From Clostridium sp. AF37-5 (lineage in GTDB: Bacteria > Bacillota > Clostridia > Lachnospirales > Lachnospiraceae), in assembly GCF_003477605.1 (NCBI RefSeq), contig NZ_QUDR01000038.1, positions 1-10,230 on the forward strand: a DNA stretch of 10,230 nt, written 5' to 3'. How positions within the stretch are numbered: position 1 is the stretch's first letter; each line of letters begins with the position of its first letter. This document shows positions 1-6,351 of the stretch, piece after piece. The translations under genes and the position numbers were made by a program. Under the pieces are notes generated by a model that did no database searches, was not told where the DNA came from, and saw only the letters and a program-made list of their open reading frames with translations.

Positions 1-10
1 CAAAACCGGC

Positions 11-40
11 ACGAATGGTCATTTTTCATCCTTGAACGGT
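11..40 (-). promoter_or_regulatory. LytTR (AgrA-type) direct-repeat pair facing left, target off-window
   Basis: Read on the minus strand, ACCGTTCAA (40 to 32) is followed after exactly 12 bp by ACCATTCGT (19 to 11), a 21-bp repeat period. This 9-12-9 layout is the known binding geometry of LytTR-domain regulators, and the half-sites closely match the two pairs in the agrD/agrB intergenic region. By analogy with those pairs, where the -10 lies 32 bp beyond the second repeat, the regulated promoter would lie just left of the window and transcribe leftwards. Motif and spacing are seen; the regulator and target are inferred. Confidence 0.7.
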
Positions 41-44
41 CAAA

Positions 45-96
45 ATCTTCTCCATTTGAAGTATCTATTTACTATAACGTTTCAAACGGAGAAAAT
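45..96 (-). terminator. Probable terminator of agrD
   Basis: Arms 45-60 and 81-96 form a 16-bp inverted repeat with a 20-nt loop. On the plus strand two positions mismatch, but in minus-strand RNA both become G-U pairs, so the stem is fully paired only in the orientation of the agrD transcript. It starts 17 nt after the agrD stop codon and is followed by a short T run (TTTTG). The long loop and short U tract make it an imperfect intrinsic terminator. Confidence 0.5.
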
Positions 97-112
97 CTGA
101 CAAAATAATTTA

Positions 113-280
113 CTAAATTTTCTTTTGTTCCTTTTTCAGAAATTCCTTAAAACCTTCTGGTTCTTTTGGCTGATAAAACAATACATGACAATATTCTGAA
201 GCAACTGGCGCCGCAAAAACTGCCATTGTACAAATCCCCTTACAAATTTTCTGAATTAATTTTTTGTGTTTGAAATACAT
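113..280 (-). CDS. agrD: AgrD-like cyclic (thio)lactone autoinducer pre-peptide
   Basis: A 55-aa precursor of an autoinducing peptide, by family knowledge cleaved and cyclised by AgrB at the membrane. The layout is typical: a basic amphipathic leader (MYFKHKKLIQKICKG), a hydrophobic stretch ending in AAPVASEY, the ring cysteine C31, then an acidic/charged tail from Y36 (YQPKEPEGFK). Residues C31-F35 (CHVLF) fit a five-residue thiolactone ring; the N-terminal tail length of the mature peptide cannot be told. The ATG at 280-278 is chosen because AAAGGGGG lies 8 nt upstream; an in-frame ATG at 319 lies upstream of the predicted -10 (310-315) and would not be transcribed. Two extra leader cysteines (C13, C17) are unusual but not in ring position. 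It is divergent from agrB rather than beside it in the operon. Family call firm, ring boundary inferred. Confidence 0.88.
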   Translation of the reverse strand: MYFKHKKLIQKICKGICTMAVFAAPVASEYCHVLFYQPKEPEGFKEFLKKEQKKI

Positions 281-309
281 AGTATTTTCCCCCTTTGTTA
301 TTTTTTTGC

Positions 310-315
310 AGTATA
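310..315 (-). promoter_or_regulatory. -10 element of the agrD promoter
   Basis: The minus strand reads TATACT at 315-310, exactly 32 bp beyond the LytTR repeat ending at 348. No convincing -35 is found 17 bp upstream (AGAAAA), as expected for an activator-dependent promoter. The predicted transcript starts near 303 and carries the AAAGGGGG ribosome binding site of agrD. Confidence 0.65.
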
Positions 316-344
316 TCATATAATCTGACTTTTTTTCTTTTTCC

Positions 345-416
345 GTGACGAGTGGTCAAAAATAAGGGACGAACGGCAATTTGACCGTTCGTCCCTTATT
401 TTTAACCACTCGTCAC
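345..416. promoter_or_regulatory. Mirror-image double LytTR operator between agrD and agrB
   Basis: Arms 345-376 and 385-416 are an inverted repeat matching at 31 of 32 positions around an 8-nt centre. Each arm holds a 9-12-9 direct repeat. Plus strand: ACCGTTCGT (384-392), 12 bp, ACCACTCGT (405-413). Minus strand: GCCGTTCGT (377-369), 12 bp, ACCACTCGT (356-348). The half-sites fit the known LytTR consensus (A-C-C/A-GTT-N-G/A-T). The -10 elements at 310-315 and 446-451 are equally spaced from the same centre (380.5), so both promoters should be switched together by the AgrA-like protein encoded at 1065. The repeat lies upstream of both predicted starts, so it acts as DNA rather than as an RNA hairpin. 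Confidence 0.85.
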
Positions 417-445
417 ATTTTTTCTGTTTATAACATTTTTTAGTA

Positions 446-451
446 TATACT
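446..451 (+). promoter_or_regulatory. -10 element of the agrBAC promoter
   Basis: TATACT at 446-451 lies 32 bp after the second LytTR repeat (ends 413), mirroring the agrD promoter. The -35 region (TCTGTT at 423-428 for a 17-bp spacer) is poor, consistent with dependence on an activator. The predicted start is near 458, giving a roughly 23-nt leader with AAAAAAGGGGG 8 nt before the agrB ATG. Confidence 0.65.
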
Positions 452-480
452 AACATTCTACAAAAAAGGGGGAATCATCT

Positions 481-1080
481 ATGATACTTACAAAATGGTT
501 AACACAAAAAATCATCAATATTGCCTTGGCAAACGATAAAACAGAAAAAAAAGATTTTTTCTTTTATTGCATTAACACATTATTAGAACAAATACTATTT
601 GCCGTAACTATTCTATTGTTCGGCTTGCTTACAAATAAAATTACATCCTGTGTTCTCTTTCTCTTACTATTTACAGGGTTCCGACTAACCAGCGGCGGCT
701 ACCACGCATCGAAACAATGGATATGCACAATTCTGTCGTACATCTGTGCTATCGGAACACTTATTGTGTCACCATTGGTTCCCACTGGTCACCCTGTCAT
801 TTGGCTTACAATTTTTTCGGTCCTTGCATTTATTATTGTTAAAACACCACTGGTAGACCACCCTAATAAACGCTTTACAGAGACTGAGAAGCAAATATTA
901 AAAAAGAAAAATTATTTATGCATCAGTATTGTAACTTTTGCTGAAATTGTTTTTTGCTGTACAAATTATGCCATTTATTATAAACTTATTACCATAAGTT
1001 GTTTTATTACTGTACTTAATATCTTAGCAGGCATGTTCAAAAATAGGAAGGAGGCGTATTCATCATGTTATTTAAAGTAG
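481..1080 (+). CDS. agrB: AgrB-like accessory gene regulator protease/exporter
   Basis: A 199-aa polytopic membrane cysteine endopeptidase that in this family cuts the AgrD precursor C-terminally, forms the thiolactone and helps export it. The family signature is clear: FRLTSGGYHA with the catalytic histidine H75, and C82 seven residues later, the same spacing as the essential His/Cys pair of staphylococcal AgrB. TPLVDHPNKR (122-131) matches the conserved region after the catalytic core. Hydrophobic segments lie near 34-50, 55-67, 82-100, 104-121, 145-160 and 165-185. The length is normal. The ATG has GGGGG 8 nt upstream and follows a LytTR-controlled promoter. It overlaps agrA by 16 nt, suggesting translational coupling. 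The substrate is presumably the divergent AgrD at 113-280. Confidence 0.93.
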   Translation: MILTKWLTQKIINIALANDKTEKKDFFFYCINTLLEQILFAVTILLFGLLTNKITSCVLFLLLFTGFRLTSGGYHASKQWICTILSYICAIGTLIVSPLVPTGHPVIWLTIFSVLAFIIVKTPLVDHPNKRFTETEKQILKKKNYLCISIVTFAEIVFCCTNYAIYYKLITISCFITVLNILAGMFKNRKEAYSSCYLK

Positions 1081-1805
1081 CAATCTGCGATGACGAAGAA
1101 AAGGACATTCAGGTGATACAACGTTTTTTACATATTTACGAAATGCAGCATGACATTGATTTCGAAATCAATACGTTTCAAAACAGCACAAAACTTTTGG
1201 AAAAATATGATTCAGCAGGAAGATACAATATTCTCTTTTTAGATGTTGAAATGCCTAAACTAAGTGGTCTCGAAGTAGCGGCACACATACGAGAAATTCC
1301 GGATAGAATGGCAAAAATTGTTTTTGTTAGTAACTTTCCGGAGTATATGCAAGACAGTTTTAATGTGGAGGCTTTTCACTATTTTCCAAAACCATTTCTT
1401 TTTGAAGATTTTGAAAAACTATTATTCCGCATTATTAAATCTTATCGTGAAAGTGAAAATGCTTCGTTTCTTTTGAAAGAAGATGGTGCAGAAGAAGTGA
1501 TTTTTGCAGAAAATATTATTGCCATCCATTCTATTAATGCAAAAAAGAAACGGATACAAATTTTTTTAGAGTATAAAACTATCGAAGCCTATGGTGTTTT
1601 ATCCGAATGGGAAAAAAAACTAAATTCGGATTCATTTTTTTGTCCGTGCCGAGGATACTTAGTGAATCTGAACCGAATTCATTTCATTAAAGATAACGAA
1701 CTGATTATGAGCAACAATGAAAAAATTCCCCTAAGTCGAAGACAAGAAAAAGAACTTCGGAGTATTTTCTCAAAGAAATTATTATCTATTAATCAAGTTC
1801 GTTAG
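1065..1805 (+). CDS. agrA: AgrA-like response regulator (receiver + LytTR domain)
   Basis: A 246-aa cytoplasmic transcription factor. The receiver domain (about 1-125) has the acidic pair D9/D10, phosphoacceptor D60 in NILFLDVEMP, S89 and conserved K109 in the FPKPF motif. The C-terminal LytTR domain (about 135-240) shows CRGYLVNLNRI and IPLSRRQEKEL, both typical of this DNA-binding fold. LytTR proteins bind 9-bp direct repeats 12 bp apart, which is exactly what lies at 348-377, 384-413 and 11-40, so it is probably the regulator of its own operon, of agrD and of a gene to the left. The ATG at 1065 has AAGGAGG (1048-1054) at good distance and sits inside the end of agrB. The gene precedes agrC, unlike the staphylococcal order B-D-C-A. 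Confidence 0.92.
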   Translation: MLFKVAICDDEEKDIQVIQRFLHIYEMQHDIDFEINTFQNSTKLLEKYDSAGRYNILFLDVEMPKLSGLEVAAHIREIPDRMAKIVFVSNFPEYMQDSFNVEAFHYFPKPFLFEDFEKLLFRIIKSYRESENASFLLKEDGAEEVIFAENIIAIHSINAKKKRIQIFLEYKTIEAYGVLSEWEKKLNSDSFFCPCRGYLVNLNRIHFIKDNELIMSNNEKIPLSRRQEKELRSIFSKKLLSINQVR

Positions 1806-1818
1806 AAGGGGGAAACGC

Positions 1819-3105
1819 ATGCTAGATATCATCTGCTCAATATTTGATATGGCATTAATAATTATATTTTTTAATGCCATTATGAAAAAAAGAAGGGAGG
1901 CTGTTCCTTTTTGGCTTTTTCTTTTTATTTTCGCTTGCATAGAAGGACTTCTTGGCTTTTTAGCCCAGTTTCTTTCCTATGCCAAGCAAAACCATTCTTT
2001 TTATATAATGGCCGGAATCAGTTTGCTTTCTCTATTTACTCTATCTTTTTTGTATGAGGGAAAGTTTGTTCATCGTATTTTCGCTGCTATTACATTTCAG
2101 CTATTTGCAACTTTAGCAGAAGTCTTTACGTTTTTATTCATTAAGTTGTTTCCTGTAGAAACAAGCGAAAAGCTTCTTGGAAATCCAGTTGTCTGCTCAA
2201 TTGTATCGAAATTATTTTTATTCCTTTTCATTATGATTACAAATATCGTTTTTTTGAAAAGGAAAAAAATTTTTTCCTTTCAATACACATTATTAATATG
2301 CATTATGCCACTTGTTTCTATCATAATCATGATGACAATACCGGATCAATTTGAAATGGTATCAAATCCATTTTCATTGTCCTTTATTGGCTCTGCTGGT
2401 TTGCTATTTATCAATGTTGTAAACTATTATCTGTTAGACAATATTTTGAATGTGAACCGTCTCCAAAAAGAAAAAGAGCAGTTGAATCAGCAGCTTGCTT
2501 TTCAGTCAACAAAATACCAGCAGATTTCTACAGCATACCGTAACACACGAAGTTTAATGCATGATACCAAAAAACACTATTTTTATATAGAAGAATGTGT
2601 AAAAAAAGGCAACTACGATGTCATTGAAGACTATTTAAAAAAATCTATGGAAGACATTGAACAATCCTATAACCGTATAAATACAGGAAATTTGGTTATT
2701 GATGCCTTTGTAAGCAATCATATGTCAATTGCCGAAAAAGAGAACATTGAATTTCGGACGGACATCCAGGTAAGCCTGTCTAACATTCAAATCGATGATT
2801 ATGACTTTAGTATCATTTTGGGCAATCTGCTAGACAACTGTCTGAATGCCTGCCGTGAAATTCAAGTGCCGGCTCCGAGACAAATTGAAGTATCCATCCG
2901 TACCACTAGTAAAGAGCTTTTACTGCACATTTCAAATACCTTGTCTCATCAAGCAAAAGAACATGAAAAAGATGAAATGGTACACGGATACGGAATCACA
3001 AATGTGGAAAACATTACGTTAAAATACTATGGTACCTATGTCTACTATATTGAAAGGGATAGGTATCATGCTATTGTATCCATTCCATGTAATATCATGA
3101 TATAA
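1819..3105 (+). CDS. agrC: AgrC-like sensor histidine kinase
   Basis: A 428-aa membrane receptor kinase of the AgrC/HPK10 group, expected to bind the cyclic peptide outside the cell and phosphorylate the AgrA-like regulator. The first ~210 residues are six to seven hydrophobic segments (near 5-21, 31-53, 62-79, 87-110, 127-146, 155-174, 187-207) with little extracellular domain. A short coiled-coil-like linker (213-240) follows. The phosphoacceptor is H248 in the HDTKKH motif; the ATPase domain has the N box LGNLLDNCLNAC (334-345), ISN (371-373) and GYGITNVENI (390-399). It starts at an ATG 13 nt after the agrA stop, with AAGGGGG just upstream. It ends 6 nt from the stop of convergent spoVAF, and no hairpin terminator lies between them. 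Confidence 0.92.
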   Translation: MLDIICSIFDMALIIIFFNAIMKKRREAVPFWLFLFIFACIEGLLGFLAQFLSYAKQNHSFYIMAGISLLSLFTLSFLYEGKFVHRIFAAITFQLFATLAEVFTFLFIKLFPVETSEKLLGNPVVCSIVSKLFLFLFIMITNIVFLKRKKIFSFQYTLLICIMPLVSIIIMMTIPDQFEMVSNPFSLSFIGSAGLLFINVVNYYLLDNILNVNRLQKEKEQLNQQLAFQSTKYQQISTAYRNTRSLMHDTKKHYFYIEECVKKGNYDVIEDYLKKSMEDIEQSYNRINTGNLVIDAFVSNHMSIAEKENIEFRTDIQVSLSNIQIDDYDFSIILGNLLDNCLNACREIQVPAPRQIEVSIRTTSKELLLHISNTLSHQAKEHEKDEMVHGYGITNVENITLKYYGTYVYYIERDRYHAIVSIPCNIMI

Positions 3106-3111
3106 CGCCGT

Positions 3112-4533
3112 TTATTTTTCCGAACTCGGCAGATTTACCCGGAAAAACCGTCGCAAAAACTGTTTCGCATTAAACGGAACAATCGGATAAATATAGCTTT
3201 TTCCGCTGATTGTCCGGTTCGTCACAATCAAAACAACTACCAGCACCGTACCGGCAAGCAGCCCCCACGGACCAAATGCAGCGGTAAGACAAATCAAAAT
3301 AATCCGCATGAACTTCAGCGCATAGCCAAGTTCCAAACTGACCTGCGTGTAATTTGCCACGGCCACAAATGCCATATACAGCATGATTTCGGCATTGAAC
3401 CAGCCGGAACTTACCGTATAATCACCCAATATAATACCTGCCACGACACTAAGCGGCGTGCTCAGCATATTCGGAGTATTCACCGACGCTAGTTTTAATC
3501 CATCAATGGCGAACTCCAAAATCAGCATTTGCAGGAAAATGGGGACATTCACCGGGTCATTAATCTGAATAAACTTTAAGGACTCCGGAAGCCACTCCGG
3601 ATGCATAATAAAAAGTAAAAATACCGGCGTCATAAAAACGGCAAGAAAATCAATGACCATTCGCGACAGCCGCAGGTAAGTTCCTGTCACAGGAGGAAAA
3701 TAATAATCGTCCGCATCCTCGACAATATCAAAAACCGATGTCGGTAAAATCATGGCAGATGGCGAATTATCCACTAAAATTGCCACACTCCCCTCCAATA
3801 TACTGGCTGCTGTGACATCCGGACGTTCCGAAAACTTGAATTTCGGAAACGGATTATACCACTTGTGCTGATATAAACATTCTGCAAGACTCTGCTGATT
3901 CATGGAAAGAGAATCAATCTCAATCGCGTCAATCCGCTTACGAATGTTGTTTAACATTTCCGGCTCCACACGGTTACCCATATAAGCAATTACGACATCT
4001 GTCCGTGAACTTTTTCCTACTGTATGCATTTCCATCACAAGGTCCGTAGAACGAATTCTTCTTCTGACCAATGCCGTATTATACACAACGGTTTCCACAA
4101 AACCATCTCTGGAACCGCGCATTACTTTATCTTTTTCCGGTTCGTCGACCGAACGTGCCGGATATGTTCGAAAATCCATTGCGAGCAGTTCGCAGTATCC
4201 ATCCACCATCAAAAGCGGAACACCCGATAAGCACCTCTGAATCAAATCATTTTCTGTCCGCACTAAATCAATCTCACCATACGGCAATTTTTCATTTAAA
4301 AAATCATGCGCTGTTTCCGGCATTTCCTCCGGTTTAATTTTATAGAGAAATTCTAATACCTTCTCCATAATTTCGTCTTTACAGAAACCGTCAACAAAAT
4401 AAAAACAAGCCTTTTTACCACCAATAATCACCACCCGGTACAGCAAATCAAAGCTTTTATCAATCTTCAAAAGTTCATCAATCCGCTGTTTATTTTTGCT
4501 AAAATCCTTTGAAAATTCTGTTCTCTGCGACAT
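3112..4533 (-). CDS. spoVAF: Spore germination protein SpoVAF (GerA family)
   Basis: A 473-aa inner spore membrane protein of the GerA A-subunit family; SpoVAF is known in Bacillus as a late forespore protein of the spoVA locus linked to germination. A soluble N-terminal half holds the conserved GFVETVVYNTALVRRRIR, MNQQSLAECLY, NPFPKFKFSERPD and DNSPSAMILPTS blocks, then DDYYFPPVTGTYLRLSR leads into four to five membrane segments (about 295-313, 333-352, 362-374, 384-400, 408-440) and a basic C-terminus. These blocks match my memory of SpoVAF better than nutrient receptor A subunits such as GerAA. The ATG at 4533 is preferred because it follows a near-perfect GGGAGGTGA; an in-frame GTG at 4539 lies within that site. 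It stands alone, with no other spoVA or gerA gene beside it. I could not identify a convincing sigma-G promoter. Confidence 0.9.
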   Translation of the reverse strand: MSQRTEFSKDFSKNKQRIDELLKIDKSFDLLYRVVIIGGKKACFYFVDGFCKDEIMEKVLEFLYKIKPEEMPETAHDFLNEKLPYGEIDLVRTENDLIQRCLSGVPLLMVDGYCELLAMDFRTYPARSVDEPEKDKVMRGSRDGFVETVVYNTALVRRRIRSTDLVMEMHTVGKSSRTDVVIAYMGNRVEPEMLNNIRKRIDAIEIDSLSMNQQSLAECLYQHKWYNPFPKFKFSERPDVTAASILEGSVAILVDNSPSAMILPTSVFDIVEDADDYYFPPVTGTYLRLSRMVIDFLAVFMTPVFLLFIMHPEWLPESLKFIQINDPVNVPIFLQMLILEFAIDGLKLASVNTPNMLSTPLSVVAGIILGDYTVSSGWFNAEIMLYMAFVAVANYTQVSLELGYALKFMRIILICLTAAFGPWGLLAGTVLVVVLIVTNRTISGKSYIYPIVPFNAKQFLRRFFRVNLPSSEK

Positions 4534-4569
4534 AATCACCTCCCAAAAAGATTCTTTCTTCTAATAGGG

Positions 4570-4599
4570 TTGACAAGAAACTATGTTTTTATGTATGAT
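4570..4599 (+). promoter_or_regulatory. Sigma-A-type promoter of the DUF4250-GNAT pair
   Basis: TTGACA at 4570-4575 and TATGAT at 4594-4599 are separated by 18 bp, a strong vegetative promoter. Transcription would start near 4606, about 33 nt before the GTG start of the DUF4250 gene. The promoter sits in the short divergent gap upstream of spoVAF. Confidence 0.75.
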
Positions 4600-4638
4600 A
4601 GTTGGGAATCAATGAAAATACACAGGAGGTGTTTGATT

Positions 4639-4815
4639 GTGGATGTACCACAGGACCCCATTATTTTAGTTAGTTTTGTAAATACAAAATTACGGGATCA
4701 ATTTGCAACTTTGGAAGAATTGTGCCAGACATATGAACTGAATCAGGCAGAGCTTTGTCAGACATTGGATTCCATTGACTACCAGTATGATGAAACAACC
4801 AACCAGTTTGTCTGA
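4639..4815 (+). CDS. DUF4250 family small protein
   Basis: A 58-aa protein of unknown function that I recognise as the DUF4250 family: the conserved opening P-x-DP-I-x-LVSFVNTKLRD, the LEELCQTYEL block, and the closing YQYDETTNQF fill almost the whole chain, as is usual for this short family. No membrane segment or signal peptide is seen, so it is probably cytoplasmic. The start is GTG at 4639, supported by AGGAGG at 4624-4629 with 9 nt spacing; an in-frame ATG at 4570 overlaps the -35 box and cannot be the start. It is first in a two-gene operon, 17 nt ahead of the acetyltransferase. Family call is from memory of the motif; function cannot be given. Confidence 0.85.
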   Translation: MDVPQDPIILVSFVNTKLRDQFATLEELCQTYELNQAELCQTLDSIDYQYDETTNQFV

Positions 4816-4832
4816 TACTTTAGGAGCTTGCT

Positions 4833-5261
4833 ATGAACATAGAAAATATAACATTAAATCATTCCATAACAATTGATGAATATAATGACCTTCGTGCAAG
4901 CGTAGATTTTATTACCATAAGAGAAAATCGCGCCCGCATCGCCCTCGACCATTCCCTCTATACCCTGATTGCCAGAGAGAACGGACGGCCTGTGGGCATG
5001 GCGCGTGTTGTCGGAGATGGTGGGTACGTCTATTTTATCTGCGATGTCATTGTGCGTCCATCGCACCAGTCGCAGGGACTTGGACGATATATTATTGAGC
5101 ATGTTCTTTCCTGGCTGGAAAGTCAGGTGGATGAGGGAGAGACCATTATGGTAAACCTTATGTCCGCATTAAATAAAGAACCTTTTTACGAAAAACTTGG
5201 TTTTCACAAACGTCCGTTTTCAGACCACGGCTCCGGTATGAGCCGCTGGATTTCCCGCTAG
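4833..5261 (+). CDS. GNAT-family N-acetyltransferase
   Basis: A 142-aa acetyl-CoA-dependent acetyltransferase. The acetyl-CoA binding motif A is clear at 74-87 (VRPSHQSQGLGRYI, carrying the Q-x-x-G-x-G-type pyrophosphate loop Q79-G84), preceded by the beta-strand pair PVGMARVVGDGGYVYFICDVIV. The C-terminal FYEKLGFHKRP (118-128) is the usual GNAT ending that shapes the acetyl-CoA and substrate pocket. The substrate cannot be deduced; small-molecule amine acetylation is likely for a stand-alone single-domain member. The ATG has TTAGGAGC upstream and follows the DUF4250 gene by 17 nt, so it is probably co-transcribed. Its stop codon overlaps that of convergent ytvI. Confidence 0.9.
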   Translation: MNIENITLNHSITIDEYNDLRASVDFITIRENRARIALDHSLYTLIARENGRPVGMARVVGDGGYVYFICDVIVRPSHQSQGLGRYIIEHVLSWLESQVDEGETIMVNLMSALNKEPFYEKLGFHKRPFSDHGSGMSRWISR

Positions 5262-6265
5262 GTTCGTTCCCGTTCAATGAGTTCTTCGCGTACCGCTTTC
5301 AAAATGGTTAGAGAAACCGGTCCCAAAATCACACCGCCGATGCCAAACAATTCGATTCCGGCATACACGGAAATAATCAGATACAAGGGTTTAATCCCCA
5401 CTTCTTTTCCAATCAGTCTCGGTTCTAAAATTTCTCTCAAAAATGTAACCACGCAAAAAAGAGTTGTAACAATTGCTGCATCATAATATCGTCCGCCAAT
5501 GACACTTAATACCGCCCATGGAACCAATACCATGCCGCTCCCAAGCACCGGAAATGCATCCAGTAAAGCAATTCCAATCGCAAGAAGTATCGCATAATCA
5601 TTTCCCATGAAATAAAAACCAAGTGCCAAAAGTGCCGCAATAATGAATAACAATAGTGACTGCGCTTTGAGATAAGCAAGTCCGGCACCACGCAGTTTTT
5701 GCACAAACGGGCGTAGCCTCCCACGCACCGCAGGCATTTTGTCATCCAGCAAAATTAAAAGCACCGACAAAAAGAAAATAAACAGAGAACTAATGGCTCC
5801 AATTCCCTTTTTTACGAGAAAAATGGCACACCCGGACAATTTAGGAAGTAAATCCGTGCCAATTTTCTGATAAAGCCCTGCTGCCTGACCCTCTAAATAA
5901 TCAAAACTGCTTCCATCCGCAAGCTCCAGCATCCGGTCGCAGTGACTGCACATTCTTTCAAGCATTCTTCCGCAAATCTGCCCATAAACCGGTATTTTCT
6001 GCAGCAGCATCATTCCCTGACTAATAATTAATGTAATGATATAAACACTAAATCCCCCTAAAATCAACAGCGTAAAAAAGACAACTAAAAAAATACTGAC
6101 TTTCCGCCTCCATTTTAATTTATTTACCAGAAATTGTATCATTGGCGATACCAGTTTTGCAAAAAAATAGGCAAGTACAAAGGGAAGCGTCAGCGGAAGC
6201 AGAAATCGAAAAGAAAACCACAACAAAATCGTAAGGCCAATTAAAATCAAATGTCTTGTTTTCAT
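5258..6265 (-). CDS. ytvI: YtvI-like AI-2E family transporter (sporulation membrane protein)
   Basis: A 335-aa integral membrane protein of the AI-2E/PerM family. Hydrophobic segments lie near 5-36, 58-83, 145-173, 203-221, 224-256, 262-276 and 293-325, with a long soluble stretch between about 90 and 140, the layout of this family. Conserved blocks are DAFPVLGSGMVLVPWA (236-251), REILEPRLIGKEVGIKP (277-293) and GIGGVILGP (308-316). The first is especially like the sporulation-associated YtvI subgroup of spore formers; transport of autoinducer-2 should not be assumed from the family name. The ATG at 6265 has GGGAGGTG just upstream. It lies downstream of the kinase/regulator pair on the same strand but behind a terminator hairpin, leaving little room for its own promoter. 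Family firm, subgroup likely. Confidence 0.85.
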   Translation of the reverse strand: MKTRHLILIGLTILLWFSFRFLLPLTLPFVLAYFFAKLVSPMIQFLVNKLKWRRKVSIFLVVFFTLLILGGFSVYIITLIISQGMMLLQKIPVYGQICGRMLERMCSHCDRMLELADGSSFDYLEGQAAGLYQKIGTDLLPKLSGCAIFLVKKGIGAISSLFIFFLSVLLILLDDKMPAVRGRLRPFVQKLRGAGLAYLKAQSLLLFIIAALLALGFYFMGNDYAILLAIGIALLDAFPVLGSGMVLVPWAVLSVIGGRYYDAAIVTTLFCVVTFLREILEPRLIGKEVGIKPLYLIISVYAGIELFGIGGVILGPVSLTILKAVREELIERERT

Positions 6266-6285
6266 GCCGCACCTCCCGTAAATAT

Positions 6286-6312
6286 AAAAAGCAGCAGACC
6301 ATACGGCCTGCT
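6286..6312 (-). terminator. Intrinsic terminator after the OmpR-type regulator gene
   Basis: On the minus strand AGCAGGCC, loop GTAT, GGTCTGCT (6312-6293) forms an 8-bp stem with one G-U pair, then GC and TTTTT (6290-6286). It lies 40 nt after the regulator stop codon. It also lies only about 10 nt before the ribosome binding site of ytvI, so it would end transcription directly in front of that gene. Confidence 0.75.
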
Positions 6313-6351
6313 ACCTTAGTATCTTCGATTTTTAATTTTTTATCCCTGAAA

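Noticed and set aside
281..319. N-terminal extension of agrD starting at an ATG at 319
   Set aside because: It would start upstream of the predicted -10 at 310-315 and has no ribosome binding site, while the ATG at 280 has AAAGGGGG at ideal spacing.
345..416. Intrinsic terminator or small RNA formed by the long inverted repeat
   Set aside because: Both predicted promoters transcribe away from it, and the arms contain regularly spaced LytTR half-sites, so an operator explains it better.
345..416. Inverted repeats of an insertion sequence
   Set aside because: The arms are only 8 nt apart, with no transposase or target-site duplication nearby.
4024..4337. Plus-strand open frames inside spoVAF
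   Set aside because: They have no ribosome binding site, give low-complexity unfamiliar proteins, and lie opposite a strongly conserved gene.
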